Assembly: GCA_007844125.1 (NCBI GenBank)
Contig: CM017567.1
Location: 9,358,457 to 9,422,456, forward strand
Length of the DNA: 64,000 nt
Source: Sinonovacula constricta
Lineage: Eukaryota; Mollusca; Bivalvia; Cardiida; Solecurtidae
Reading direction: 5' to 3'
Position 1 is the stretch's first letter. The number at the start of each line of letters is the position of its first letter. Positions 39,392-51,621 of the stretch are shown piece by piece. The position numbers were made by a program, and so were the translations under genes. Under the pieces are notes generated by a model, which did not search any database, was not told the origin of the DNA, and saw only the letters and a program-made list of their open reading frames with translations.

Positions 39392-40801
39392 TCAGGGCAT
39401 GACAAGTTTGCCAAACACAATACAAACCACAACGATAAGTACCGTGTACACAACAAAGAACAAGCGGTCTAACGTTTTACTAACATCATTCCATGTCACA
39501 ACGCCTTTTTCTTTCTTGACACGGTCCGGCTCATTCTTTGTATTGACAGGTGTGTTTTGTTTCTGAGGAGCCGCAAGATCACAGTGTGTGCAGTCATCAT
39601 TTGAACCATCTTCTGAACTTACTTCGCTTACAGGTATATCTTCATTTCCATTACCATTATAAGAAATGGTAGAGACAAAGATTCTTTGTGGATATTGGTT
39701 TGTTTCATTTTGAAATTGTCCTTCATTTGGTCTGGCATCAGCTGCGTGTCTGGTCTTATTACTCCGCTTTGAACTCCAAAACCTAGGCTGAAACCATCGC
39801 ATGCTTGTCACATATTCCAACATAACCCAGAATTTTCCGACTGGCACGTTGTCATCTTTGAAATAGAAATGCATACTGATGACAGTTGAAATGGTTATCA
39901 ACACGTTCACAAAGAGGATAACCACCAAAAATATACTCAAAAACGAGATGGCTGCTGTTGACTTGGGAAGCGAGTCTCCGACAAGACTAAGGAATACCAA
40001 GACGGATAGTAACACAGTCGTACAGAAAGACAACCGTTCTCCACTGTCAGTCGGGACAACAAATACCATCAGACTGAGGCCAGTCATAAACAAAATAGGA
40101 AAGATGGTGTTTAAGACAGAGAAAAGCGCTTTCCTCCTTAGTTTATATGAGAATACAAGTATCGAATCTTCGTATGGTAATGTGACGCTGGTATAGACAA
40201 GCTCCCATCCATTAGATGTGCTGAGATAGTCGGTGTTAACTTCATCGTAAAACTTCAGCAAAGACAGTCCATGCTCGGAATTCCTTGGTATAAGCATCAT
40301 GTAGCACGTATGCGAGTCCCATGGATAGAGTTGCACGTCAATGGCACAAGGAACGGTGAACTGTGGGTGTGTAACGAAAATCGCATAACCGGAATTGTAG
40401 TATAAAACCTGGTCTGCTTGTAATATCATGGAATTTGAATTGACGTTGTTGAACATAGACAAGGACGGGGTCCACACCTGTGAACTGTCAATGCTGAAGT
40501 TTGTAGTTCCGTTATATTTCGCAGGGTCCCACTGCAAAAACTCGTCCGTCCAAGTTAATACCAGCGTCCCAGAAACAGAGAACTCGCCTTCAGTCTCATC
40601 TATCTCCTTGTATGATATCACCATAAATCCAACACTTACTTCAACTTTGTCATCCTGGTCGAGCCGTGGTCGAAGGTTATTGTTATATTTGTTTAGTTTG
40701 TCATTTACCAGAGTTTCGACATCAAAGTAACTTCCCCCTTGAACAAAATGTGCAGTTAGGGATATGCCGAAAAAGTAATGAACCACGCGTATGAAATGCA
40801 T
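39392..40801 (-). CDS. Cys-loop ligand-gated channel subunit, nicotinic receptor-like, intronless
   Basis: One uninterrupted 469-codon frame. Signal peptide 1-22; extracellular ligand-binding domain to about 224 with W-x-D in WTDEFLQWDP (loop D), WTPSLSMFNN (loop A) and a cys-loop C152-C166 with exactly 13 residues between. M1 about 226-249, M2 254-276 starting G-E-R-L-S-F-C, M3 283-309, a polar cytosolic loop 312-445, and M4 446-466. Glu before M2 and no PAR motif point to cation selectivity. The loop C region (about 203-213) has no vicinal Cys pair, so it is not an alpha-type subunit and would need a partner for classical acetylcholine binding. The ATG at 40801 gives a sensible signal peptide. 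Lack of introns suggests origin by retroposition, as reported for expanded bivalve receptor sets. Ligand unknown. Confidence 0.9.
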   Translation of the reverse strand: MHFIRVVHYFFGISLTAHFVQGGSYFDVETLVNDKLNKYNNNLRPRLDQDDKVEVSVGFMVISYKEIDETEGEFSVSGTLVLTWTDEFLQWDPAKYNGTTNFSIDSSQVWTPSLSMFNNVNSNSMILQADQVLYYNSGYAIFVTHPQFTVPCAIDVQLYPWDSHTCYMMLIPRNSEHGLSLLKFYDEVNTDYLSTSNGWELVYTSVTLPYEDSILVFSYKLRRKALFSVLNTIFPILFMTGLSLMVFVVPTDSGERLSFCTTVLLSVLVFLSLVGDSLPKSTAAISFLSIFLVVILFVNVLITISTVISMHFYFKDDNVPVGKFWVMLEYVTSMRWFQPRFWSSKRSNKTRHAADARPNEGQFQNETNQYPQRIFVSTISYNGNGNEDIPVSEVSSEDGSNDDCTHCDLAAPQKQNTPVNTKNEPDRVKKEKGVVTWNDVSKTLDRLFFVVYTVLIVVVCIVFGKLVMP

Positions 40802-41709
40802 CCCACCATTTAGAATAAAAAGGGCAACAGACTACGATATTCGCCGTTTTTCTGCTACACTCCGTTCTGTTCGTTTAAACGCACTTAATGTTGTGGATAG
40901 TAAATTATAGAACTTCCATCATCACCCCAGGTCGACTGTCTGTACATATTTCAGTTACCATTTAGTTATACAAAAGCTGTTATGACAGCTATAGCCAGTA
41001 TTTCATTGATCCAATAATAGGCACTATGGACTCAATAATAGGCACTTTGGACTTGTGAACTTTGTTAAGTAGTGGTGGGTAAATTACTCAATCATACAAC
41101 TTTTGACAGGCACTGCTGAATATTAAATACACGTCATTAGTTACGCACAAAAACGTCTTTTTTAGGCTGTGGAAACTTGTTTGCTATACTGAATGACGCA
41201 GAAAACAATGGGCCTACTGGATTAACTGAATGTACCAATTTACAATGTGTAGTTTTTGTCCGAGTTTACGAACTGGTACTAAAGGCAAAGGTAGAACAAT
41301 AAAAATCAGCAACTGCCAGTTAGTTACCATTATTGGAATTTCCAAACACCATTGACAACCTTTTCCATTGAACCCATTTACAAAACCCACAGAAAGCTTC
41401 ATCAGTTGTGTCAATAACCTTTAGTCCTTTACTAAAGTTTACATTTATTTGTTAATGTTCGCATTTACTAACTAGCTATTTGTAAACTGATACAGGACTT
41501 TAAAGCAGATAGTGCAGGCCCTGATCAAACAACTGCCAGCGGGAGGTGCCATACCTGGATATATAATACACTTTTTGCAAATGTATTATCAGTTCGTGCT
41601 CTGCCAGTAATCATATAGTTAAATGAATGACACAAAAGAACAATAGTTATTGTATGCAGAGCAAACATTAGACTGGTTTCACTAAAATCATTTGTTTTAT
41701 AACTTTAAA
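40802..41709. other. Upstream flank of the channel gene
   Basis: Should hold the - strand promoter. No clear core element was found. A loose foldback-family fragment (AGATAGTGCAGGCCCTGATCA) is near 41507. Confidence 0.4.
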
Positions 41710-42663
41710 CAAGAAGGCCATGATGGTCTATATCGCTCACCATAGTGCCGTAGACATTTAGAAGAATAGATAGCAAGGAAAAGCAGCAATGTTAAACGGA
41801 TCAAAATAATTGTTATAATGTAAACAAGCAAAGTTTGGACAATCAGTTTCATTTTTTACTAAACTGCCAAATATGGGAAATGGCCGAACCTCTGGTGGCC
41901 TTGTTTTTTGATAGAACAAACTTCTTTGAACAATTTTAATACAGAGCTAAAGTTTATACCAAATATCAAGGCTCTAGCTCTGGTAGTTTCTGATATGAAT
42001 TTTTTTTTCAGTTTTTCTATAAAGCTAGTTAAGAAACTGGTCACGCCCCTGGCGGGCATGCTTTTTAACGGAGCAAAAATATTTGAACAATCTCGATACA
42101 GAGCCACCCAAAGAATATGTTTACCAAATAACAAAGCTCTACTTCTTGATGTTTCTGAAAAGAAGATTTTTAAAGATTTCCTTTGACTTATCGATATTCT
42201 GTGACCAATCTTGATACAGAGTCACCCAAGGAACGTGTATACCAAATGTCAATGCTCTAGCTCTTGAAGTTTCTGACAAGAAAATTTTCTTTTCTTTTTT
42301 TCTATATAGCCGCCCTGACTTTTTATAGATCAAAATTCTTTTAGCAATCTTGGTACAGGTACACTCAAGGAACATGTATACCAAATATCAAGGCTCTAGC
42401 TCTTGTGTGTTTTTTCCTCCCAAAGTTTTCCTATGCATGTTTAAAAAAATATGGAAAATTACCTCGCCTCCGGCGGCCAAGTACTTTTTAACGGTTTAAA
42501 GTTCTTTGAACAACTATTCGTTCCTTCTGCCTTTTGAAGTTTCTAAAAAGTTTAGTTTAATTAAATTTGGCCAATCGGTTTTAGAAGAGGCGTCGTATAA
42601 ATAATGTTGAAAGACGCGTGATGCCAGACACTGGACGCCGGACGGTGGGCGATCACAATAGCT
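41710..42663 (-). repeat. Second copy of the TAGCTCACC-type repeat, opposite orientation
   Basis: On the - strand it begins AGCTATTGTGATCGCCCACC and ends CATCATGGCCTTCTTG. The middle has about four ~150-bp degenerate direct repeats (GTATACCAAATATCAAGGCT, CTCTAGCTCTTG, TGATACAGAG). Long frames here are by-products of the repeat. Confidence 0.6.
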
Positions 42664-43796
42664 AGTCCTAAGCTAAAGCTTAGAGAGCTAAAATCGCATT
42701 ATGTCTATTGACAAGTTAAAGTTATTCAATGGGTTTCATTTTTCGAAATGTTGAAGGGGAATAAAATATTCCATTAGATGTACATATATCAGATTTCCAC
42801 ATCATGTCGACAATATAATTGGTTGTGGTTGTTGTAGTGGTGGTGGTAGTGCAGCAGCTGCTGCTGCTGTCATTGATTTTGTTGTTAATAATGTTGTTTA
42901 CGGGTCTATGTATCGATGTACCAAATCCCATTATATATATTTTTGTTATGCCGAGGAATTGCTATAATTAAATAGTATCTATGAATTGTCATAAAATGGG
43001 GTTTATAAGTCGGGTATACATGTTAGTAAACTTAATATTGTTAAGCTGTTTTCAATGTTTAAGTAATCATAAGTTTTCCATCTTTAATATGATACGTTGT
43101 CATGTGTTATATTTCGTAAATTCAGACGTCATTTTAAAATTGTTGACATATAGTCTCGATATGATTTAAGCATATTTTGCCAAAGGATAAACGGCTTTCT
43201 TTCATAATGAGATATCAGTACCACAATTAGCTAATTAGATATCTAGATATTTAAAGATATTTCGTATAAGTGTCACACCTGCCCTAGAGACGATTGAATT
43301 CATATTGTACTGATAGATAAAGAACAGTAGTAAAATAACAGACATGGTACTTTTTTAAAGTCTGTCAGTATCGAGACATTAAGAGTTAATTGACATGATT
43401 GTAAAATGATAAGCCAGATATGAACAGTGGATTGGCTGATTGCGTTACGATCCGGACATATAATACCGCGGGAAGAGGGAGATAAACATTTAGGTTTTAG
43501 GGGTAAACTTTAGCAGGAAACTTTATATTTACGTATCAGTTGGATTTCCAACACTAAACAGGAAATCCTGTTGACTGGAAAATATTGTTGTTATTGTGTG
43601 CTGAATACCCAATATTAACCTACCACGCTAAAGTGTAAAATCAAAACCATTCGGATATTTTGCCCTTAGTAATAGGCCTCAGAGGTAATAGGGGAGACAC
43701 GAAGCGCAAGCAAGATGGCAGCCGATTCCCAAAGACCATTATGCACAATCAGTAGTAATAACAAGTTGATAAATGACACAGTTGCAGCAAAATATT

Positions 43797-43814
43797 GGGG
43801 GGGGGGGGGGGGGG
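43797..43814 (+). repeat. Run of 18 G
   Basis: Uninterrupted G tract followed by a GA-rich stretch; may form a G-quadruplex and is prone to length error in assembly. Confidence 0.9.
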
Positions 43815-43925
43815 AAGAATGATGGGGAGAGAGAGAGATTTTATTTCTTCGCAGTGATCTTTGTACAACAATCACAAACTATGTGAAATACTGCAACAAG
43901 TATTTAAAATGTACTTCTACTTGTT

Positions 43926-44020
43926 GTACCTTATGTTGTGTTTTTCAGGTTCGAAATGATTTATAAGAATTTTAGATCATGTTTCTGTGCTTCGAACCTG
44001 AAAAACACAACATAAGGTAC
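43926..44020. repeat. Perfect 30-bp inverted repeat, 35-bp loop
   Basis: Arm 43926-43955 (starts GTACCTTATGTTG, ends TTCGAA) is exactly inverted at 43991-44020. Similarity stops sharply at both outer ends. It is not next to a gene and has no T-run. Confidence 0.95.
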
Positions 44021-45454
44021 CCTATTGCTCTAAAGCACTCAATATCAGTCTGCAAACACTGCAGAGTTGGGACCCCTGTGTCACTATCCCTTTAATAACT
44101 TTTAAACGACAGCACGGACAGACAAAATCAGACCAGCAACAGGTGTCTTAAACTTACCGCTAGGTGGTTATCGCATATACAATAATAAAATACACGAAAA
44201 TGTACTTACTTTACAGAATTTATAGTCCAAATTTGACAAAATCCGTTGTATATGCCGCCATTTGCACCGCTCTCCATGAAATCATCGACTTAATGCACCG
44301 ATCTCCGCACTTTAGGTTAGACCCCTTGTACATATCTGCGTGTTTCACACATAATTGTATTGATGCATGTACAACGTTGCTTTTTAAGATTTAACAGGGC
44401 GATTACTAAATAACGGCATCGAGACGATAATCATTTGCATGTTAAAACTGCATGGTTTCTTAGAAACTTTTGACAGATCTAATAATAACAATTATCAACA
44501 TACTAATATGTGTCTTGATTAAAGGGTAATAAACATGTACACACATACACATTTATAATATCTTTGAATCGGTCTTTTACTATACTAAGTTCATTACTAA
44601 AAAGAAAATATAATATTATTATTAATATTTGAATGTAAATAGTGTACAACTCTTCGGAAAAACACACTATGTATGACTTTTGGGCGAATTAACACTTATT
44701 TTAAGTCCGATAAAACTATACCTGCAAAAGTGACGACATAAAAACAACCAAAGGAGTTACAGATGACAAATCTACTTCCACCGCCATACTTTCAGATTAG
44801 GTTATTGTTTCCCATCTTAGACGCTATTTAAACGTAACACACTGAAATCTGCTCCCCTAGCACAATATCAATCTGATCACCTCGGCCTTTATGCTATGCA
44901 AGAGACCTCTGACATAATAAGGCGCCATCTTGGATCTACTTTGTGTGTCTTAGTTTTAATACTGGGTATTTAATGTTGACTTTTCAATTTTCCGTAAATC
45001 ATATAGATTGTATTGATAAAAAAAATCGTTGTTATTGCAAGATATACTCAACTAAATGATATATATATAATTTGTTACTTTCTCGCGAACGGACACTGTT
45101 TCATAACTCAGGCGACGCACTTTGGTGTATTCTAGAGCTATGTACGAGGTGTATTTTACGAACCATACGGAAATACCCGAAGTTTTACGATTGGCACAAT
45201 ATGTGACCAAAATTAGGTCTGTTGTGTCTATATGTGTGTGGGCACCTAAGCGGTAACGGACGGTGGTTTGTTAACCTTTAAAGGGCTTTGCTTTTAAAAG
45301 ATGGCCGAAGTCACTGCATTTTATGATGAATTTGGTTTTGTGGGCATGTGAAGCATTTCTGGAAGATACTTTGAAGGAGAGGTGAACAGTATTCTGCCAA
45401 GTCGAAGTATTTTTACCGGTATCTGGCCCCGATGCCTTTCTCAGGTTTAACCGT

Positions 45455-46900
45455 TGAAGGGCGTGCGGCGTCAGACAGAGGGTTTTCGGTCAATAACTTC
45501 AGTTTGGATTAACGAATCTTTTTGAAACTTTGGATATAGCAAGCTGGCGTGAAAACCTAGCTTGGGATTGGATTTGGATCAAGGTCAGGGTCAACTAAGT
45601 TACTAAGTTTCCGCTTAATAATTTGTGTTAAAAGGGGGGTATTTTCCTGAAATTTTGTTTGTATGTAGTTAATTAAGGACGTTTCGGTAGTATTTTCTTC
45701 GCATCATTCAAGCGCATCTAGGGGAGATAATCGCCGACTTTTACTCTTTAAAAAGGAGACAATTTAATATTAATCGGACATTTCAAAATTGACACAGAAA
45801 CATTATTTTTCAATATTTTGAGATAAATTTGTGCTATTTTTGTGTCTTATTAAGTGAGCAAATGAATTCTAGATATTTAAAAAGAAGTTTTATTATTCTT
45901 TTTACAGTTTTGGCAAATTGGTTATCATAGAAACTTCATTTTTACTAAAAAAAGTAGCCCGGCAACCTTACTTTTTCTTTTCATTTTCGAACTCGCGATT
46001 AAATTCTTCTATGGATATCAAAAAATAAAAAAAAGAAGAAAAAGAAACATTCTATGAAAGGGTTATTATTTAATCTTAATTTATTTTCAGAACATGTGTG
46101 TTTTTTCTTTCATTTTTACCCTGTGAGGAAATACAAAAAGCCTGTATTGTGCTGAAAAAATGTACAGATGAAATAATTAATGAAGTATTATATAAAATAA
46201 AGTTATTTTGTTTGCAAATTCATATTTGTTACGTTTGTGTAAAATATCCGGAATATTTTAAGTGACTTAAATACAAATGTAAATTGGGCATTTTGTAAGA
46301 GTTCACCAAATCGGTTACCATGGAAACTTCATCTTTACTAAAAAAGTAGCCCAACAACCTTACTTTTTTTTCTTTTCAGTTTCAAACTCACCATTGAATT
46401 CTACTACGGATATAAAAAAATCGATGAAAGGATTATTATTGTAGAAATCGCCCTTAATGTGCAAACTTAGTTTGGGTTTGGAATAGATGCCAGTCGGGTC
46501 AAAGTCACTGTTACTAAAAATAGAAAAACAGTTTCCGGTCAATAACTTCAGTTCGAATAAACCGATCTTGCTGAAACTCTGGGATTGGAGTTGGGGCCAG
46601 TCGGGTCAGTGTCACTGTTACTACAAAATAGAAAAAAAAACAGTTTCCGCTTATTAATTTGTGTTAAAATGGAAGTATTTTGCTGAAATTTTATTATAGA
46701 CAGTTTATGTGCAAACTTAGCTTGGGATTGGATTAGGGGCCAGTCGTGTCAATGTCAAGGTCACTGTTACTAAAAATAGAAAAAGCAGGTTCTTGTCAAT
46801 TACTTCAGTTCGGATAAACCAGTCTTTCTGAAACTTCGAATAAAGCAAGCTTGCATAAAGACCAAGCTTGGTATTGTTAAATCTTTGAAAACCAGGTTTC
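45455..46900. repeat. Degenerate repeat block, several partial copies
   Basis: AATAACTTCAGTT.GGAT.AAC and AGCTTGGGATTGGAT recur at about 45495-45590, 46465-46600 and 46700-46880. A second unit (CAAATTGGTTATCATAGAAA, CTTCATTTTTACTAAAAAAA, AGTAGCCCGGCAACCTTACT) at 45913-46030 is repeated at about 46307-46425. No gene is apparent. Confidence 0.6.
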
Positions 46901-47813
46901 TTGTTTACATTCTGTAATAAGTCCCAGCATATGTTTTGATTCTCTGGTAAAACAAACAAACATGGTTTACTATGGAACCCGTTGGAAATAAACTTTATTT
47001 GTACTTAACGGGTCAACCTAGACTTTTAGGCATATAGTTTTATATGCATATACCTAATTTTCATAAAACGAATGCTAAATCTAAAATAGTACATGTAATT
47101 GCTTGTAATATTTCTGTTTTCTGAACGGCACTCTAACAATATTTATAGCTTTAATGGTAGTGTTGCATTCTGTACTCTATCGTATAGACTATAGATAGTT
47201 TCCAAGTCAGTGAAGATCCCTTATCTTGGCAGCCATCTATGATGGCAACTTCAAGGAATTTTCATATGAATTGTATGGTTTATGGAGGTTTCGGTAAATG
47301 ACAGTTTCGGTAAATTGATGTTTCTGCACAAAATGTTTGGAGGTTTCGGTAAATTTGAGAGAGGTTTCGGTAAATTTGTGAGAGGGTTCGGTAAAGATGT
47401 AAATCAATATAAATAACTGAAAGATAATAATAAATAGATATGTATTTGATATTTATAAGATAATAAATATAAAAAAATGATCATTATCGCCGTAAAATAT
47501 ATTTGCCGTGTGTATTTTGCGGGTTCTTTATTTAAGTATATACGGATTTTGAGTCTTAATATATCTAAATGGATATTAAGAACTTACTAATGTTAAAACG
47601 TATATAATATAATAGTCAATATTTATAACATAATAATTATGTAGAAATGATACTTTGTCGACGTGTTATGATAATATATTTGCATTATAAAGCTATGTCT
47701 GTAATTTCTATATATTGGATTAATGTATTTTTATTTTTTTGTTCATAAACTTTTTGAAATTAAACAGAAATGTATTAAAAGTATTGTTATTTATATATAT
47801 TTATTTATTTATA

Positions 47814-47818
<5 letters not shown>

Positions 47819-47869
<51 letters not shown>
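47819..47869 (+). repeat. (TG)n microsatellite inside the MULE
   Basis: About 25 TG units upstream of the transposase. Confidence 0.95.
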
Positions 47870-47871
<2 letters not shown>

Positions 47872-48102
47872 TGTAATATACTATCCAAACACATAGTAAC
47901 CTTAATTGATTGACTAGATTAGTTATGTTGATTGAAAGCGCGTGTTCCTTTAATTGTTTGCAAGTTAATTGAGAGCGTGTGTTTGTGGAAACGTGCTAAT
48001 TGGAATGTTAATTACGTTGGCGTGTGTGTTTGACAAGCCTTAATCCAATTAAGACTTTTGTGTTTGTTTGGGTGAATAATCTCAGGATAGTTCAATGTAT
48101 AA

Positions 48103-50157
48103 ATGTCCTCTGAACTGTCCACTCAGCATTCGGTTTGTTCTCTAACCATGGAGCAACATCCGTGCATCTTGTGCAACAAGAACGTAACGGGTCGTTCACA
48201 AGCTATAGCCTGCGACAGTTGTGGTCGATGGAACCATCGCAAATGCGGAACCGGCATCTCACCAAGCCAGTACAGATTGGTGCAGAAGGGAGAATTGTCG
48301 TTATTTTGGCGATGCGTCAATTGTGAGCAGTCTGCTATGGAAGTTGAGCACAGCCTACCAGGACTAACCACCACCCATGAGATTAGATGTTAGTCCAATG
48401 AGGAATCTGGACACCACCTACGTCATCACTGGTCGAGATTGCACACAGCCTCCTCCGCATCTCGAGCTATCGCTGCCACACAGAAATCCCTCCATTAATG
48501 ATAGGATACCTGATGTTTCATTCAACGTGACTGGGCGAGACTATGCACAGCCTCTTCCGCATCTGGAGATGTCACTGCCAGACAGGGAGCTGACGGATGA
48601 CATCCCAGAAGACGAACCAGTATCATTCTAAGTAGTAGACGCTGGTACCAAGCGGGGAGCACAGAAGCTAGTCAGCAGTGACGGTTTTACCTATACTAAA
48701 GGGGTAAGTGTATTTAACGATTTAAATGACTAATAGATTTGTATTGAATTAAATATTGTGTTATTTATCAAAAATTATTCCATTATTCAAATAATAACAT
48801 TAACCTGAATATGTTTCAGGTTAAGTCAGGCGATCGACAGTATTGGCGTTGCGCAATCCGGAGTAAGAAGATGCTCTGTCAAGCCTTTGTCAAAGAGTTC
48901 AAAGAGCTCCAAATCCTTGGACAGGCCAAGAAGTGGTTCTTAGACGGAACATTCAAAGTCACCCGAGCCCCTTTCTACCAGCTGCTCACAGTGAATGTGT
49001 TTGTGAAGAGCGGAGAAGACGAAAAACAGGTGCCTCTCGTGTACATCATCATGTCACGGCGATCGACTGAAGATTATGTTCAGGTATTTCAATTTAGTAG
49101 CATTATAATTTTTAAAAGTAAAGTACTTTGTAACTAGTATTTTATGTTATTTATTTTATTTAATGAAAATGAAGAATGTTTTATATTTTATAGCTGAACT
49201 TATATTTCTGTCTTATTTTATAGGTCCTAAACAGACTGAAGGAAGAATTGGGAGAACTGAACGTGGAGTGGTTTATGGTCGATTTTGAAGCCGGTAAGCA
49301 AGACTACCATATAACTATACCTTCAGTAAACAACTAAGTAATATTGTGTGCAAATAATTAAACAAACAAGATTGTTTGCATGTTTTAATGTTTTCTTTTT
49401 AATTTTAGCTATCTGGCAAGCACTCAGAAACATGTTCCCCATTTCCACCATCAAGGGATGTGTCTTTCACTTGACGCAACGGTTCTACAGAAAGATACAG
49501 GCAGAAGGCTTGGCTACGGCATATCTACAGCGAGGAGACTACTTGAGGAAGATAATGTCACTGCCATACATCCACCTTGAACAGATTGCCACCGCCTTCA
49601 ATCGGCTCAAAGTTATTGCCGACGAAATAGGCGGACCTGTTCAGAAGACTATCGAGTTCGTCGAACGGACCTGGATCAACGGCGGTGTATGGTCGCCAGC
49701 TGACTGGTGCGTCTACAGGGAGGTCATCAGGACTAACAACAACCTGGAAGGTAAATGTTTAATTTTTAGTAATATTGAAAAAAAAATGAATTAATCAACA
49801 AATTTCCGCTTCAATGTCATCACAACTCATAATTTCAATTTATGTTTCTGTTATCAGGATGGCACAGACGAATCAACACAAGAGCAGCTCACCCAAACTT
49901 AGGCTTGTACAAGTTGGTGACGCTGCTCAAGGAAGAATCCAGCACAGTGGATGTGCAAGTCCAGCTCGTTGCCGACAATCTGCTGAGCAAGATAAGAAGG
50001 AAGAAGTACGCGGACATTCACGGCCGTCATGCAAGAGGCATGGGACAAATACGAAGACGACGAGATGACAACGACGCAGCTTCTGGGGACCATCAGCCAC
50101 ATCGTCGGACTAGGACCAACTATGGGAGGACAACATCTGGTGGATGACGACGAATAA
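48103..50157 (+). pseudogene. Broken MULE transposase with PHD-like and FLYWCH fingers
   Basis: Exons: 48103-48703, 48820-49083, 49224-49293, 49409-49750, 49858-50157, all with GT/AG ends. The first has a PHD-like finger (C-x2-C...C-x2-C...H-x2-C...W-x-C-x2-C); the better Kozak start may be the ATG at 48148. A FLYWCH-like finger spans the first junction (F-T-Y-T-K-G...YWRC...C-Q-A). The MULE core follows with FLDGTF and MVDFEA (catalytic Asp positions), GCVFHLTQ, and TNNNLEGWHRR with the likely catalytic Glu. Lesions: a frame change near 48380, a TAA at 48629-48631, and a frame change near 50020, after which a different frame gives the expected acidic tail to the TAA at 50155. It is therefore non-functional. 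AATAAA lies just past the end. Confidence 0.85.
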
Positions 50158-50969
50158 AGTGATTTGTGTGAAATAAACAGTACGTCATCATTAGTGTTTT
50201 CATGCGTTTGGCTTTTTTGTTGAGTAGCTCATTTAATAATAAATCTACGAATCTGTGTTGCTTCTTTTTTTTTACCCCCCACAAACGCATTGTTTTAATA
50301 TACGTGATTTATTATCAATAAATGTCTATTGCTTTTTTGTACTTGTATGCATGTTTGTATACATGTATTCACATTCATTACCAAATAAGAAGCTGTGTTG
50401 CTTGTTTTTACCGCTACAAATATTTGACTACTTCTAATGTTTGTGTTTGCCACTATTTGCTGTTTGCATGTTTCTTCATATTTATATAATTGTTATCAAA
50501 CTTTTGTAATTTTATGCATGTTTGTATACATGTATTCACATTCATTATCAAATAAATCTTTGAATCTGTGTTGCTTCTTCAAAAAGGTGTAAATATTTTA
50601 TTATTTTTCTGTACATATATATTTATGTTGTTTTGTGTATTCGTCACTATTTGCTTTTTATTGTATCAAATATTTGCTTTTGATTATTTTTGTGTATACG
50701 TTATTCGTTATTCCGTTTTATCCCTGAACTGAATTCTGAATGTACTTAATTTTATTTGTTTTGGAATAATCGTAAATAAAATCAATGTTTCATGTTATTG
50801 TGTGTTTTCTTCAATTAACTCCATCATTATAAACGCTTAACGCTATGACGATAGTGACACCGAGAACACTTCAAACACATAATTACCATCGGCACATGTT
50901 TGCAGCAGGTGTTAATTGCATTCATACACATTTACCGAAATCTCTCAAATTGACCGAAACAGATTTATT

Positions 50970-51395
50970 TATATTTTATTTTCTTGTAATTTCTTCATTT
51001 GTGGTCCGAAAATTAAAAGCTATACACCATTGAAAAGCTCTTGAAATTCATATTTTTAGAATACAATATTTTACAATTGATGAAAGCACACAGAATTAAT
51101 ACAAAGAAATGAATAAACCTATTGGCTCATACTTAAAACAAAATGAACAGTGTATCATTTTCGGTTGTATCTCTAACGTTTTAAACTATCAAAATATAAT
51201 TTTGATATTTAAAATACTTTATAAAATCTGTTAAATTTGATATAAAATTCTGTAAAATAGACTGAAAAATAACACTATAGTGGTGAGTTTAATGCAGAAC
51301 ATATTTCCCGATTTCGGCCTGCCCACAAAGATGGCTGCCTTAAACTGTCTAATCAGTGTCGATGACATCACATGGAAACTATCGGACCACAAATG
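50970..51395 (-). mobile_element. Inverted partial copy of the 4.5-kb-region element nested in the MULE right end
   Basis: Read in reverse, this matches the 4527-4940 part of the element at 4527-5033, including its left end (GATAGTTTCCATGTGATGTC). It is followed directly by the normal right end of the family (GGACCACAAATGAAGAAATT onward). As a result a copy of GGACCACAAATGAAG appears on both sides in opposite orientation. Confidence 0.65.
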
Positions 51396-51524
51396 AAGAA
51401 ATTACAAGAAAATAAAATTTACTCTTCTATACAATTCATATGAAAATCCCTTGAAGTTATTATCAAAGATGGCTGCCAAGATAAGGGCGTTTCACTAATG
51501 CGGAAACTATCTATGTATAGCCTA

Positions 51525-51585
51525 CATTTATTTAAAAATGAAACAATAAATGAATCAATTAATCTATAAATATAAATAAAATAAT

Positions 51586-51621
<36 letters not shown>

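Larger units (their letters stand above)
42664..45454. other. Intergenic DNA between channel gene and MULE, proximal part
   Basis: Contains GTT/GTG and GCT triplet-like tracts (42817-42870), the 18-G run and the perfect hairpin. No gene. Confidence 0.5.
47192..51513 (+). mobile_element. Mutator-like (MULE) DNA transposon, 4.3 kb
   Basis: Both ends start TAGATAGTTTCC and the inverted similarity runs for about 80 bp (47192-47275 against 51430-51513), including CTTATCTTGGCAGCCATCT and TTTTCATATGAATTGTAT. A second inverted block with GGTTTCGGTAAATTTGAGAG-type repeats is at 47285-47395 and 50925-50965. Flanks gtatagacta (47182-47191) and gtatagccta (51515-51524) match at 9 of 10, with one extra base at the right junction, fitting the 8-11 bp target duplication of this superfamily. 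It carries one broken transposase gene. The right end is interrupted by related sequence (50970-51395). Confidence 0.85.

Noticed and set aside
39879..40730. Frames on the + strand opposite the channel gene
   Set aside because: Shadows of the strong - strand coding region.
41859..42384. Several 70-90 codon frames on both strands
   Set aside because: They arise from degenerate direct repeats within a dispersed element.
48103..48393. PHD-like finger frame as a separate host gene
   Set aside because: It is the first exon of the broken MULE transposase, inside the element's inverted ends.
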